Source: an uncultured Nioella sp. (lineage in GTDB: Bacteria > Pseudomonadota > Alphaproteobacteria > Rhodobacterales > Rhodobacteraceae). Taken from it: a DNA stretch of 64,000 bases. The translations under genes were made by a program, and so were the position numbers. Below the pieces are notes generated by a model. It did not search any database. It saw nothing but the letters and a program-made list of their open reading frames with translations, and was not told the DNA's origin. The DNA lies in the NCBI GenBank assembly GCA_947495575.1, contig CANLZL010000006.1, forward strand, positions 124,001 to 188,000, in the 5' to 3' direction. Below, one piece after another: positions 54,105 through 63,853 of the stretch. Position 1 is the first letter of the stretch, and every line of letters starts with the position of its first letter.

Positions 54105-54745
54105 CGCTACCGATCCTCTATTCCTTTCGGCGCTGTCCCTACGCCATGCGGGCGAGGCTGGCGATTGCCAGCGCAGGAACGCCGGTTGCCCTTAGGGAGG
54201 TAGTTCTACGCGACAAACCTGCCGCGTTTCTCGCGACCTCACCATCTGCCACGGTACCCTGCCTTGAAAAAATCGATGGGTCGGTCATCGATGAAAGCCT
54301 CGATGTTATGATCTGGGCATTGGAGCTTAATGACCCCGAAGGCCTTCTGACCCGACCAGATGAGGCGGATGCGTTGATTTCCGAGGCCGATGGTCCGTTC
54401 AAGGACGCGCTCGACCGTACAAAATATGCAAGCCGTTTCCCTCAGCATAATGCCAAGGTCGAACGCCAGCGGGCTATGGCGTTCATAAAGGAATTGGATA
54501 GACGGCTTTCCGGTCAAGATTGGCTTTTCGGATCGCGCCCCTGCCTTGCCGATTTTGCAATTTTGCCATTCGTCCGCCAATTCGCCATGATCGACAAGCC
54601 GCGTTTCGATCAGGACGCGGGGGAAGACATCAGGGCATGGCTGGATAGGTTCTTGGCCTCATCTCGCCTTAGCGGGATCATGGCCAAATACCCGGCTTGG
54701 CAGCCTGGGGATGCAGAAACGCAGTTTCCATCGGTGCCGGAATGA
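54101..54745 (+). CDS. Glutathione S-transferase family protein
   Basis: The 214-residue protein has the thioredoxin-fold N-terminal domain with YSFRRCPYAMRARLAI (CPYA motif), TVPCLEK (cis-Pro) and IDESLDVMIW, then an alpha-helical domain. A CPYA site suggests glutaredoxin-like or thiol-transfer chemistry. The GTG start overlaps the mtaB stop by 4 nt. Confidence 0.88.
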   Translation: MTLPILYSFRRCPYAMRARLAIASAGTPVALREVVLRDKPAAFLATSPSATVPCLEKIDGSVIDESLDVMIWALELNDPEGLLTRPDEADALISEADGPFKDALDRTKYASRFPQHNAKVERQRAMAFIKELDRRLSGQDWLFGSRPCLADFAILPFVRQFAMIDKPRFDQDAGEDIRAWLDRFLASSRLSGIMAKYPAWQPGDAETQFPSVPE

Positions 54746-55275
54746 CCGAGTCGACACTGGAAAGCGCCTTCGATTTCACACCAGACGAGCTGCGCTGCAA
54801 CAAATCCGGCGTGCTGTCGAACAGGCAACGATCTCGTGTTCAGGCCTACGCGGCAATCAACCGCAAAGGTCGCAAGTTTGCGCAAATCGCTTTTGGGCTG
54901 ACCGCAATTTGTTTTTCTCTACCTCCTCTCTTTCTCCAAGGACCAGGCTTTGATCAGGCGTTTCCTTTTCTTGCAGGGTTTTCAGCCGCCATTTGGAGTC
55001 TCTTTGGCGCAGTTGCAGGCGTGACGTATCTGAAGTCGCGCGACCTAGCCCAGGGCAAGATCAATGAAATCGAAGGGTCAGTTTCGTTGTGGCAGAAAGA
55101 GGTTCAGCGCCACAGTGTCTCTCTTGGGACCGCGTATTTCATAAAGTTGGGTGGGCGCACCTATCAACTTGAGTCGCCAGAGCAGGCAAAAGCCCTGAAA
55201 ACGGGCCAAAGCTATCGGTTTTACTTCGTTCCAAACGGGCGCGTTCCGATCATATTGTCCGTTGTCTCCCTCTGA
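54742..55275 (+). CDS. Hypothetical membrane protein, two helices
   Basis: I do not recognise this protein of about 177 residues. It has a soluble N-terminus (about 45 residues), two hydrophobic helices (about 50-70 and 80-105), and a C-terminal domain with AYFIKLGGRTYQLESPEQAKALKTGQSYRFYFVP that resembles a small beta fold. The ATG at 54742 overlaps the GST stop by 4 nt, supporting co-translation. Confidence 0.7.
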   Translation: MTESTLESAFDFTPDELRCNKSGVLSNRQRSRVQAYAAINRKGRKFAQIAFGLTAICFSLPPLFLQGPGFDQAFPFLAGFSAAIWSLFGAVAGVTYLKSRDLAQGKINEIEGSVSLWQKEVQRHSVSLGTAYFIKLGGRTYQLESPEQAKALKTGQSYRFYFVPNGRVPIILSVVSL

Positions 55276-55371
55276 CGGAAGTTACAAAGCAAGCAGATAT
55301 TGGCACAATTCTTCGCTTGTCATACGGCGTGTTGATGCCCCAGTTTTCCGCCAACAAAGCGGAGCCGCGTT

Positions 55372-55998
55372 ATGCACCCAAATCCAATCTTTCGATCCGA
55401 AGATCAATCGCGCCACATTGAATTCGCCCGCTCTCGGGGGTTTGGCCAACTGGCAATAAATGCCGATCCAGCACCGCTGGTTTCCCATATACCGTTCATT
55501 CTTTCTGAGGATGGAAAGTGCGCGGATTTTCATTTGGTGCGATCAACTCAGATTGCCCGCGCAGTTAATACCGAAACACCCGCCGTTCTTACGATTTCGG
55601 GATCAGACGGATATGTCTCTCCAGATTGGTACGGCATCCCCGATCAAGTTCCGACATGGAACTATATCGCCGTTCATTTACGCGGTCAGATTGGTCCATT
55701 GGAAGCCGAAGAATTGCGTGGTTCCATAGACCGTCTAACGGCCTTTTTCGAAGCAAAACTAGCCCCCAAGACGCCGTGGGTAAGCACCAAAATGCAACAG
55801 GAAGCATTGAACCGCATGATGCGCATGATCCGGCCCTTCAGGTTCGATGTCGCGTCCGTCGATGGCACATGGAAACTGAACCAGAACAAAACTGCCGCCG
55901 CGCGAAAAAACGCGGCAACCGAAATCCAGTCCTCTCCCATTGGAATGGAAACAGGAAACCTGGCCCAGTTGATGCAATCGGTTCTTAGCGAAGAATAG
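55372..55998 (+). CDS. paiB: FMN-binding negative transcriptional regulator, PaiB family
   Basis: The 208-residue protein has the PaiB layout: MHPNPIFRSED start, GFGQLAINADPAPLVSHIPF and DGYVSPDWYGIPDQVPTWNYIAVHLRG, an FMN-binding split barrel. Bacillus PaiB affects sporulation and protease genes; here the role is unknown. It is a separate unit in a run of small genes. Confidence 0.88.
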   Translation: MHPNPIFRSEDQSRHIEFARSRGFGQLAINADPAPLVSHIPFILSEDGKCADFHLVRSTQIARAVNTETPAVLTISGSDGYVSPDWYGIPDQVPTWNYIAVHLRGQIGPLEAEELRGSIDRLTAFFEAKLAPKTPWVSTKMQQEALNRMMRMIRPFRFDVASVDGTWKLNQNKTAAARKNAATEIQSSPIGMETGNLAQLMQSVLSEE

Positions 55999-56045
55999 AC
56001 AGGGCGGGGCCGAGACCCTACCTATTGATCTTAAGGAGGATTCAT

Positions 56046-56327
56046 ATGGCCATTCCATTCGCTCCAATCGCAGCCGCCGTTTTTAAATACGGATCGGTCG
56101 TGCTGGCGGGTTACGCTATTGCGCGAGCAACATCGCCCGGACGGCTTGATCAGCATGTCGAAGACGTCATGGACAACACTGCAGAAGGTATCACTGTTAA
56201 ATCTGAAGATGACCAGATCAACGCAACATTCCGGTGGGTCCGCTCCTTCCGGTTGAATCCCACCGGGCGCGGGCTTTCGATAGATGCAACCGCGCTGACC
56301 CGTCTAAAGGTAAGGCGCCTGACATAA
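56046..56327 (+). CDS. Small hypothetical protein with N-terminal membrane segment
   Basis: The protein of about 93 residues has a short hydrophobic segment (about 5-25: APIAAAVFKYGSVVLAGYAIA) and a soluble basic tail. A textbook ribosome binding site (AAGGAGG) 7 nt before the ATG shows it is translated. It overlaps the GST-like gene by one base (TAATG). No family is recognised. Confidence 0.7.
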   Translation: MAIPFAPIAAAVFKYGSVVLAGYAIARATSPGRLDQHVEDVMDNTAEGITVKSEDDQINATFRWVRSFRLNPTGRGLSIDATALTRLKVRRLT

Positions 56328-56926
56328 TGAAACTAATTTCTTCTCCGACCTCTCCCTTTGTTCGCACCGTTCGCGTCTTGATCCGTGAAACCGGGCAGGA
56401 TGTTGATGAGGCCCCTGTTGCCACATCGCCGATGGCGACGGATCCGAGCGTCTTGACCGGCAACCCACTGGGAAAAATCCCGGCCCTTATTCGCGAAGAG
56501 GGGCCCGCGCTTTACGACAGTCGCGTGATTTGCCGCTACCTTGACCATCGCGCCGGAACAGACATGTACCCGGAAACGCGGTTGTGGGAGACACTGACGC
56601 TTGAGGCTACGGCGCAAGGCATCATGGATTCAGCAGTGTCCTGTGCCTACGAGCGCCGCGTACGACCAGAGGAGTTTCAGTTCGACGGCTGGATCGAAGC
56701 GCAATGGACCAAAGTCTCCCGCGCGTTGGACGCTATCGAAGAACGCTGGATGAGCCATCTTTTGGGACCGCTTGATGCAGCGCATATCGCGACCGGCTGC
56801 GCGCTTGGATACCTCGATTTCCGATTTGGCGATCGAAATTGGCGCAAAGGCCGTCCGAACTTGGCCGCATGGTTCGAAGCGTTCAACACGCGCCCTTCAA
56901 TGAAAGAAACAGAACCCGAAGGATGA
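56327..56926 (+). CDS. Glutathione S-transferase family protein
   Basis: The protein of about 199 residues has the GST N-terminal fold (KLISSPTSPFVRTVRVLI), the cis-Pro segment GNPLGKIPALIREEGPALYDSRVICRYLD, and a C-terminal helical domain with AAHIATGCALGYLDFRF. It sits in a run with the small membrane protein and the acetyltransferase, linked by overlaps at both ends. Confidence 0.88.
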   Translation: MKLISSPTSPFVRTVRVLIRETGQDVDEAPVATSPMATDPSVLTGNPLGKIPALIREEGPALYDSRVICRYLDHRAGTDMYPETRLWETLTLEATAQGIMDSAVSCAYERRVRPEEFQFDGWIEAQWTKVSRALDAIEERWMSHLLGPLDAAHIATGCALGYLDFRFGDRNWRKGRPNLAAWFEAFNTRPSMKETEPEG

Positions 56927-57351
56927 AAATTGCTGTTGCAACGGACCCGGACACCCGCCAGGCCTGTTTTGATATACGCAGGGCTGTCTTTATCGAAGAG
57001 CAGGGCGTTACCGAAGAGGAGGAGTGGGATGGGCTGGAAGATCAGTGCATCCATTTTCTTGCACTTGATGGGGAAACCCCTGCCGCAACCATTCGTGTGT
57101 TTCTCGAAGGCAGCACGGCCAAGGTCCAGCGCGTCGCGGTGATGAAATCCCACCGTGGCACGGGTCTAGGCCAATTGATCATGAACACCGTTTTGGACAC
57201 GCTGACCCTGCGCGGGGTCAAATTCGCGAAACTCGAGGCTCAGGTCTATGCGATCCCGTTTTACGAAAGGCTTGGCTTTGCGGCAGAAGGGCCTGAGTTT
57301 GACGATGCGGGCATTCCGCATCGCTTGATGACGCGAAAACTTGAGGACTAA
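56923..57351 (+). CDS. GNAT family N-acetyltransferase (ElaA-like)
   Basis: The protein of about 142 residues has IRRAVFIEEQGVTEEEEWDGLED at the front, RVAVMKSHRGTGLGQLIMNTVLD (acetyl-CoA motif) near residue 70 and AQVYAIPFYERLGF at the end, typical of ElaA/YjcF-type acetyltransferases. It overlaps the GST stop by 4 nt (ATGA). In the 295 bp after it, GCCCGA/TCGGGC at 57364-57379 with a CGAA loop could be a weak terminator; nothing else is recognised before petA. Confidence 0.85.
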   Translation: MKIAVATDPDTRQACFDIRRAVFIEEQGVTEEEEWDGLEDQCIHFLALDGETPAATIRVFLEGSTAKVQRVAVMKSHRGTGLGQLIMNTVLDTLTLRGVKFAKLEAQVYAIPFYERLGFAAEGPEFDDAGIPHRLMTRKLED

Positions 57352-57646
57352 CACTCCGGGATGGCCCGACGAATCGGGCATGATCCAACATGTTCCCACA
57401 ACGCATTTTGCTACGCATTTAACCGGCCTCTCCACACGCATTCCGTAGCCGGTCAAAAGCTATGGCGCAGATTGAGGTTGCCCGCAGGCCTCAACTGCGA
57501 CATTTCGGGCGGTCTGCGCGCGTTTGTCCGCTGGACGAAAGGGGTCTTGCGCTTATACAAGGCGCAGGATTGGCTGCGGGTTCGCCCGTGGCCTGGCAGG
57601 AATTTGGGCCCCTGAAACGGGCCATTTGATGAGGGAGACGCTTTCG

Positions 57647-58225
57647 GTGTCAAACGCAGAAGACCATCCCAGCTCCCGCCGCGACTTTCTGTACTACGCC
57701 ACCGGTGGTGTAAGTGCTGTCGCCGCCGGGGCTGCAGTCTGGCCGCTCGTTAACCAGATGAACCCATCCGCCGACGTTCAGGCCGCTTCGACATTGCGTG
57801 TCGACGTGTCCACATTGACGCCCGGCACACAATTGACGGTTCTCTTTTTGGGCAAGCCAATTTTCATTCGTCGTCGTACGGAAGAAGAGATCGAAGCGGG
57901 CCGCGCCGCAGATGCCGACATCACTGTCGACACCAATGCGCGTAACCCCAATGCAGGCGACGACGCCTCAGCGGCGGACCAAAACCGGACCCTGGCCGAC
58001 TTCGCAGGTGAAAACACCGGCGAATGGTTGGTGATGCAAGGCGTCTGTACGCACCTTGGCTGTGTGCCATTGGGCGACGGTGCAGGCGACTTTGGCGGTT
58101 GGTTCTGCCCCTGCCACGGCTCTCACTACGACACGGCGGGCCGTATCCGCCGCGGACCAGCGCCTGAGAACCTTCCGGTTCCTGCTGCGTCATTCGTCGA
58201 CGAAACAACAATCCTCTTGGGTTAA
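57647..58225 (+). CDS. petA: Ubiquinol-cytochrome c reductase iron-sulfur subunit (Rieske protein)
   Basis: The 192-residue protein has a twin-arginine anchor ([13 protein letters not shown]) and Rieske cluster motifs CTHLGC and CPCHGSHYD, with the following [10 protein letters not shown]. It carries electrons from ubiquinol to cytochrome c1 in the periplasm. The GTG at 57647 behind GAGGGAG matches the N-terminus of the Rhodobacter protein; the ATG at 57629 is an alternative. Confidence 0.96.
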   Translation: MSNAEDHPSSRRDFLYYATGGVSAVAAGAAVWPLVNQMNPSADVQAASTLRVDVSTLTPGTQLTVLFLGKPIFIRRRTEEEIEAGRAADADITVDTNARNPNAGDDASAADQNRTLADFAGENTGEWLVMQGVCTHLGCVPLGDGAGDFGGWFCPCHGSHYDTAGRIRRGPAPENLPVPAASFVDETTILLG

Positions 58226-58236
58226 GGGAGCAAGAC

Positions 58237-59580
58237 ATGTCGGGCATTCCCCACGACCATTACGAGCCGAAATCCAACGCTGAGAAGTGGCTGCACAGCC
58301 GCCTTCCCGTTGTTGGCCTGCTCTATGACACCCTGATGATCCCCACGCCTAAGAACCTGAACTGGATGTGGATCTGGGGCATCGTTCTGGCGTTCTGCCT
58401 TGCGATGCAAATTGCAACTGGCGTTATCCTGGTGATGCACTACACGCCGCATGTCGATTTGGCCTTTGCCTCAATCGAACACATCATGCGGAACGTGAAC
58501 GGTGGCTGGGCCATTCGCTATATCCATATGAACGGCGCCTCGCTGTTCTTTATCGCCGTGTATCTGCACATCTTCCGCGGTCTTTACTACGGCTCTTACA
58601 AAGCCCCGCGTGAGATCACATGGATCATCGGTATGCTGATCTACCTGTTGATGATGGGCACTGCATTCATGGGCTACGTTCTGCCTTGGGGTCAGATGTC
58701 CTTCTGGGGTGCAACGGTTATCACCGGCCTCTTTGGGGCGATCCCCTTCATTGGGGAAGCGATCCAAACCTGGCTTTTGGGCGGGCCTGCCGTGGACAAC
58801 GCCACTCTGAACCGCTTCTTGTCACTGCACTTCCTGCTGCCATTCGTAATCGCTGGCCTTGTGATTGTTCACATCTGGGCCTTCCACACCACGGGCAACA
58901 ACAACCCAACCGGAGTTGAAGTGCGCCGCAGCTCGAAAAAAGACGCAGAGGCAGACACCCTGCCCTTCTGGCCCTATTTCGTGATCAAGGATTTCTTCGC
59001 CCTGGCGGTTGTTCTTGTCGGCTTCTTCGCAGTTGTTGGCTTCATGCCAAACTATCTGGGCCACCCCGATAACTATATCGAGGCCAATGCCCTAGCGACG
59101 CCAGCACACATCGTTCCGGAATGGTACTTCCTGCCGTTCTACGCCATCTTGCGTGCTTTCACCGGTGACGTTTGGGTTGTGATGTTTGCTAGCTGGATCA
59201 CCGGCGGCATCGTCGATGCGAAGTTCTTTGGTGTTATCGCCATGTTCGGTGCTATCGCGGTGATGGCCCTGGCACCATGGCTCGACACTTCCTCGGTTCG
59301 CTCTGGCCGGTACCGTCCGCAGTTTAAGTGGTGGTTCTGGCTTTTGGCCTTCGACTTTATGGTGCTGATGTGGGCCGGTGCACGTCCTGCTGAGCCGCCA
59401 TATTCCACCATTTCGCTGATCGGCGCGACCTACTGGTTCGCTTACTTCCTGGTCATCCTGCCGCTCTTGGGCATCTTCGAGAAGCCCCACGCGCAGCCGG
59501 AAACCATCGAAGCCGATTTCAAAGAGCATTACGGCAAGTCCGGGTCCGAAGGCGAAGCTGCCTCGACCCCGGCCGAGTAA
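58237..59580 (+). CDS. petB: Cytochrome b of the bc1 complex
   Basis: The 447-residue integral-membrane protein has eight hydrophobic helices and four haem-ligating histidines (in the helix around [14 protein letters not shown] to [24 protein letters not shown] and the one with [26 protein letters not shown]). The PEWYF motif of the ubiquinol oxidation site is visible as [16 protein letters not shown]. The C-terminal extension is as in Rhodobacter. Confidence 0.97.
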   Translation: MSGIPHDHYEPKSNAEKWLHSRLPVVGLLYDTLMIPTPKNLNWMWIWGIVLAFCLAMQIATGVILVMHYTPHVDLAFASIEHIMRNVNGGWAIRYIHMNGASLFFIAVYLHIFRGLYYGSYKAPREITWIIGMLIYLLMMGTAFMGYVLPWGQMSFWGATVITGLFGAIPFIGEAIQTWLLGGPAVDNATLNRFLSLHFLLPFVIAGLVIVHIWAFHTTGNNNPTGVEVRRSSKKDAEADTLPFWPYFVIKDFFALAVVLVGFFAVVGFMPNYLGHPDNYIEANALATPAHIVPEWYFLPFYAILRAFTGDVWVVMFASWITGGIVDAKFFGVIAMFGAIAVMALAPWLDTSSVRSGRYRPQFKWWFWLLAFDFMVLMWAGARPAEPPYSTISLIGATYWFAYFLVILPLLGIFEKPHAQPETIEADFKEHYGKSGSEGEAASTPAE

Positions 59581-59599
59581 AAGAGAAGGACTGACAGAT

Positions 59600-60397
59600 A
59601 TGTTCAGGAAACTTGCCCTTACCGCGCTGGCGGCCGTAGCTCTCTCTGGTGCTCCGGCACTAGCGGCTGGCGATGGTGGCCATGTTGAGAACTACCGGTT
59701 CTCATTCGACGGCCCCTTTGGCACCTATGACCAGAACCAGCTGCAACGCGGCCTTCAGGTCTATACCGAGGTTTGCTCGGCCTGCCACGGCCTGCGTTAT
59801 GTTCCGATCCGGTCGCTGTCTGACGAGGATGGCCCCGGCATCCCGGAAGATCAGGTTCGCGCTTATATCGAACAGAACTTCATTGAAGTCTGGGATGATG
59901 ACCTGCGTGACTACCGCCCTGCGATTCCCGGCGACAACTTCCCGGAAGTGACCAGCGCCGGCGCGCCTGACCTCAGCCTGATGGCTAAGGCGCGTCTCGG
60001 CTTCCACGGTCCTGCCGGTCTGGCGTTGAACAACCTTGTCTTCGGCATCGGTGGTCCAGAATACATCGCCTCGCTTCTGCATGGCTACAACGGTCATGAC
60101 GAAGAGATGGCTGGCACGCTGCTTTACGGCAACGACACCTTCCCGGGTGGTCTGATCTCAATGGCGCCTCCGCTTTTTGACGGTCAGGTTGAATTCAACG
60201 ATGGATCGCCCAACGACGTAGAGCATATGGCGCAAGACGTTGCTGCGTTTCTGATGTGGGCAGCTGAGCCAGAAATGATGGCGCGCAAGCGTCTTGGTTT
60301 CACCGCCGTGATCCTTTTGGGCATCCTCTCGGTCCTGCTCTACCTGACCAACAAGCGCCTTTGGGCACCGGTCAAGCGGGCCGCCAAAGAGCAATAA
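59600..60397 (+). CDS. petC: Cytochrome c1 of the bc1 complex
   Basis: The 265-residue protein has a Sec signal peptide ([19 protein letters not shown]), the c-type haem site CSACHG, and a C-terminal membrane anchor ([27 protein letters not shown]). It ends the petABC operon, with a terminator 22 bp later. Confidence 0.97.
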   Translation: MFRKLALTALAAVALSGAPALAAGDGGHVENYRFSFDGPFGTYDQNQLQRGLQVYTEVCSACHGLRYVPIRSLSDEDGPGIPEDQVRAYIEQNFIEVWDDDLRDYRPAIPGDNFPEVTSAGAPDLSLMAKARLGFHGPAGLALNNLVFGIGGPEYIASLLHGYNGHDEEMAGTLLYGNDTFPGGLISMAPPLFDGQVEFNDGSPNDVEHMAQDVAAFLMWAAEPEMMARKRLGFTAVILLGILSVLLYLTNKRLWAPVKRAAKEQ

Positions 60398-60419
60398 GCT
60401 CTTCCAGATACACAAATTG

Positions 60420-60447
60420 AAAACGCGCCCTTCGGGGCGCGTTTTTC
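60420..60447 (+). terminator. Rho-independent terminator of petABC
   Basis: AAAACGCGCCC and GGGGCGCGTTTTT pair around a TTC loop, followed by T residues. It lies 22 bp after petC and 20 bp before the convergent thiQ stop. Confidence 0.93.
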
Positions 60448-60466
60448 GTTTCAGACATCCTACGCC

Positions 60467-61156
60467 TTACATCCAGGGTTTGAGGGCGGCAGGCGGATTG
60501 GCAAGGATCTGCTCAAGCGGGCCGTAAAGTGAAATGGCACCATCCTCCAAAAGGCATAAATCTGTGCAAAGCTTTTCCACGTCACGCAAATCATGGCTGA
60601 CCATCACCAAGGTCAACCCGGTCTTGACGCAAAGCTCATCCACCAACGCCAACATCTCACTGCGAAGCCCCGGATCAAGGGCCGCAAATGGTTCATCCAG
60701 CAGGGCCAAAGGTTTCTGCCGCAACAACATCCGCGCCAGCGCAACACGGCTGCGTTGCCCCCCGGACAAGTCGCCGGGTAACCTGGCGTCCATGCCAGAC
60801 AGACCGACCTGCTCCAATGCATCGCCAATAGCGCCCTGCTGATCACTGTCGAATCGTAAATCGGGCCTAAGACCCAGGCCAACATTCTGAAAAACGGTCA
60901 GATGCGGGAACAGGTTGCCCTCTTGAAACAGAAGGCTGAGCGGCCGTTGCGGAACCGGGACATTTGTAACCACTTCACTGTTGATCCGAATTTGCCCGGC
61001 ATCTGGCGTCAGGAACCCGGCGATGACACTCAACAATGTCGATTTTCCGCCACCGGACGGGCCCAGAACCCCCAGTCGACGGCCCTTTGCCAGCGCCAGA
61101 TCGGCGCTTAGGTGAAAGTCACCCATGCGGAGGCTGATCGCTTCAAGTTGCAGCAT
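60467..61156 (-). CDS. thiQ: Thiamine ABC transporter ATP-binding protein
   Basis: The protein of about 229 residues has Walker A GPSGGGKST near residue 36, signature LSGGQRSRVALAR near 130, Walker B LALLDEPFAALD and switch MVSHD. Being the shortest of the three and adjacent to thiP with a 14-nt overlap, it fits ThiQ. The start at 61156 is the ATG before the conserved LQLEAISLRMGDF. Confidence 0.93.
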   Translation of the reverse strand: MLQLEAISLRMGDFHLSADLALAKGRRLGVLGPSGGGKSTLLSVIAGFLTPDAGQIRINSEVVTNVPVPQRPLSLLFQEGNLFPHLTVFQNVGLGLRPDLRFDSDQQGAIGDALEQVGLSGMDARLPGDLSGGQRSRVALARMLLRQKPLALLDEPFAALDPGLRSEMLALVDELCVKTGLTLVMVSHDLRDVEKLCTDLCLLEDGAISLYGPLEQILANPPAALKPWM

Positions 61157-62708
61157 GAATGCGGCCTCCACGGTCAAAAATCCAAAACAGCCCAAGGCTG
61201 AGCGCCAAGAGCAGCAAGGCCGCCGCCTGAGCCTCTTCCATTCGGTATGCGCCCATCAGGCGGAACATCTCCAAGGGCAAGGTGCCCTGCTGGGGCGCGG
61301 CAAACAGAGTAATGACCCCAAGGTCGCCCATAGAAAGTGCTGCCGCCAGTCCCGCACCAAACCCCAATGGGCGCCGGATACGCGGCAATATTACGTGACG
61401 CCCATAGTGCCAGCCAGACATATCAAGCGAGCGGGCCAGCTTTCCATAACCCCTTTCGGCCTGCTCAATTGCCGGAACCAATGCACGAAGGATGAAGGGA
61501 AGCGCCGCCAAAGCATTGACCAATCCGGTAACAGGCAAGGCTGACCCGGACGGGCTGACAAAGGGCCGAAGGATCACGAACAAGCCGGTTCCAACAACCA
61601 GCGGTGATACGGCAATGGACAAAGCGCCGATTGTCTCAAACAGCCCCCTCGCGCGACCCCGCGCGATCAGCAGGGCCATTGGTACTGACAAAGCAACGGC
61701 AACTGTGGCGGTCGCCAGCGACAGGAGAACAGACCGCAGGGCCGCCGCGTAGATCAGCCCCGGCATATCAAACAGGCCGCCAACGCCACGCACAAAAATC
61801 GCACCCAGAGGCAGCAGCAAGAACAGTGCGGCCCCACAGATCGCAATCCAATCACTGACCCGCGCAACGGTGCCGCTCCGGTCCCATCGCTCAAGTGGTC
61901 GGTCGAGGCCTGTTCCGGCGGCATGTGGCACGGCGATCCAGACCACCATCAGACCGGCAACGACGCAGATTGCCACCTGAACAAGACCCAAAAGCGCCGC
62001 GCGGGCGAGGTCAAAATCAAACCGAAAGGCTTGGTAAATCGCAAGCTCAACGGTGGTCGCTCGTGGGCCACCGCCCAACATCAACGCAACCGAGAAACTG
62101 GTGGTGCAGATCAGGAAAATCACCAGAAACGCACCCGGGCAAACAGCACGCAACATCGGACGTTCCATATGACGGGCAACATCGCTGGCTGTGAAGCCAA
62201 GGGTCGCGCCCAGACGAAAGCGCTCGACTGGAATTGCCAGCCAGCCCTGCAAAATCAGGCGCACCGCCAAGGGCAGATTGAAGAAGACATGAGCCAGGAC
62301 GACGCCGTGCAACCCGTAAACCTCAATTGGCGGCAACCCAAAGAAACCAAGGATCTCGCTGGCTGCCCCGCGCCTGCCAAAGACCGCTAAAAGCCCAAGA
62401 ACCGCGACAATGACCGGAAGAATAAACGGTGCGCCCATGAGTGAGATCAAAATCCCGCGACCGGGAAAGCGCCGCCGCGCCAGGGCACGCGCCACAGGGA
62501 TAGCCAACCCGACACTCAGCGCCGCCGACAATAGAGCTTGTCCGATTGTGAACCGAACGGCCGCCCAATCAGCCGGGCCGAGCCCTGAAAAGGACTCGGC
62601 CCGCCAAAGAACCGCGCCAAGCGGTCCCATTACGGCCAAAAGGACTAGCGCCGCGACCGCAACGCCGATCCCATCAGCTAGGTTTACTGGCTGAGCGCGC
62701 TCAGCCAT
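61143..62708 (-). CDS. thiP: Thiamine ABC transporter permease
   Basis: The 521-residue permease has two repeated six-helix halves, each with an EAA-type loop (LGATLGFTASDVARHMERPMLR in the first, and the equivalent in the second). This double-length layout is typical of ThiP. It overlaps thiQ and thiB by 14 and 25 nt. Confidence 0.94.
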   Translation of the reverse strand: MAERAQPVNLADGIGVAVAALVLLAVMGPLGAVLWRAESFSGLGPADWAAVRFTIGQALLSAALSVGLAIPVARALARRRFPGRGILISLMGAPFILPVIVAVLGLLAVFGRRGAASEILGFFGLPPIEVYGLHGVVLAHVFFNLPLAVRLILQGWLAIPVERFRLGATLGFTASDVARHMERPMLRAVCPGAFLVIFLICTTSFSVALMLGGGPRATTVELAIYQAFRFDFDLARAALLGLVQVAICVVAGLMVVWIAVPHAAGTGLDRPLERWDRSGTVARVSDWIAICGAALFLLLPLGAIFVRGVGGLFDMPGLIYAAALRSVLLSLATATVAVALSVPMALLIARGRARGLFETIGALSIAVSPLVVGTGLFVILRPFVSPSGSALPVTGLVNALAALPFILRALVPAIEQAERGYGKLARSLDMSGWHYGRHVILPRIRRPLGFGAGLAAALSMGDLGVITLFAAPQQGTLPLEMFRLMGAYRMEEAQAAALLLLALSLGLFWIFDRGGRIHAAT

Positions 62709-63667
62709 TCGGCCAAGGCCTCGTCCCGCGCCGCTGCAGCCTCTTCATCGTCGTAAAGCAATGCTTTTTCCGGTGCGATCAGGGTATCGAAGCCGTCCGG
62801 CAGATCCGTTGCGGAAAGTGCGGCAGGATACATCCAATTGGTTGTCGGAATAACCGATTGGAACGCCGGCGAAATCATGAACTCAAGGAAAGCCTGCGCA
62901 AGTTCCGGTTGATCCGTGCCTTGGATCATGCCGGCCACTTCAACCTGCATGTAATGGCCTTCGTCAAAGGCCGCAGCTGTATGGCTTGTGTCCTCTTCCG
63001 CAATCAGGTGATAGGCGGGCGACGTGGTGTAAGAGAGGACCATGTCGGCCTCCCCTTCCAGATAGAGGCCATAGGCCTCGGACCAGCCGGGCGTCACAGT
63101 CACGATATTATCGGCCAGATCAGACCAGATGCCTTCCGCCGCATCGCCATGGGCCGCCTTGACCCACAAAAGCAAACCCAAACCTGGGGTCGAACTGCGC
63201 GGGTCTTGGATCACGATCCGCGCGTCAGAGGCTGCCAATTCGGGGAAATTGTCGGGCGCATCCAAGTCAGTGCCATGAACGAAGGCGAAATAGCCCCAGT
63301 CAAACGGCAGGAAATCGGAGTCTGTCCATTCGATGGGCAGGGTCAGCCCTTGGGGCGCAATCCCGTGCGCTGCAAAAAGCCCACTCTCGCGGGCTGCCGC
63401 TGTCAGATTGGTATCAAGGCCTAGTACGATGTCGGCTTCGGTCGTTGGTCCTTCCAGACGCACGCGGCTCAGCAGTGCTGCGCCGTCACCGGCGGCGACA
63501 AACTGCAAATCACATCCGCAGGTTTCTTCAAACGCCGCTTCGATTGCGGGGCCAGGGCCCCAATCGGAAACGAAACTGTCATAGGTGTAAACTGTCAAAA
63601 CGGGATCATCCGCAAGCGCAGCGCCTGCAGCAAGGATCAATCCCGAAGCGATCATGGGTGTCTTCAT
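62684..63667 (-). CDS. thiB: Thiamine ABC transporter substrate-binding protein
   Basis: The protein of about 327 residues has a signal peptide (KTPMIASGLILAAGAALA) and the ThiB layout: LTVYTYDSFVSDWGPGPAIEAAFEETCGCDLQFVA near the front and GYFAFVHGTDLDAP, then DMVLSYTTSPAYHL. It binds thiamine in the periplasm. A TPP riboswitch lies 46 bp upstream of the start. Confidence 0.95.
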   Translation of the reverse strand: MKTPMIASGLILAAGAALADDPVLTVYTYDSFVSDWGPGPAIEAAFEETCGCDLQFVAAGDGAALLSRVRLEGPTTEADIVLGLDTNLTAAARESGLFAAHGIAPQGLTLPIEWTDSDFLPFDWGYFAFVHGTDLDAPDNFPELAASDARIVIQDPRSSTPGLGLLLWVKAAHGDAAEGIWSDLADNIVTVTPGWSEAYGLYLEGEADMVLSYTTSPAYHLIAEEDTSHTAAAFDEGHYMQVEVAGMIQGTDQPELAQAFLEFMISPAFQSVIPTTNWMYPAALSATDLPDGFDTLIAPEKALLYDDEEAAAARDEALAEWLSALSQ

Positions 63668-63713
63668 CTCACATCTCCAAAACGCGCCGGGCGAAGGGGG
63701 GATCGAGATCATC

Positions 63714-63808
63714 TCTTACCTTTCCTCCGCCGGTCTTAACCGGGTCAGGTTCAACGGGTCCGCTTTGTGGAAAAGCATCTCAGGCCATGCAGGCCACCCC
63801 GAGGTAGG
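63714..63808 (-). promoter_or_regulatory. TPP (THI-box) riboswitch upstream of thiBPQ
   Basis: The reverse strand has the conserved order CTCGGGGTG, CTGAGA, ACCCGTTGAACCTGA and CCGGTTAAGACCGGCG, followed by GGAGG. This is the TPP aptamer, which lowers thiamine transporter expression when TPP is plentiful. The final GGAGG lies inside or next to the aptamer end, so translation control is plausible. Confidence 0.95.
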
Positions 63809-63853
63809 ATTGCAGGTAGCGCAAATGGTTAAGATTAACAAGGGAAGCGAGTG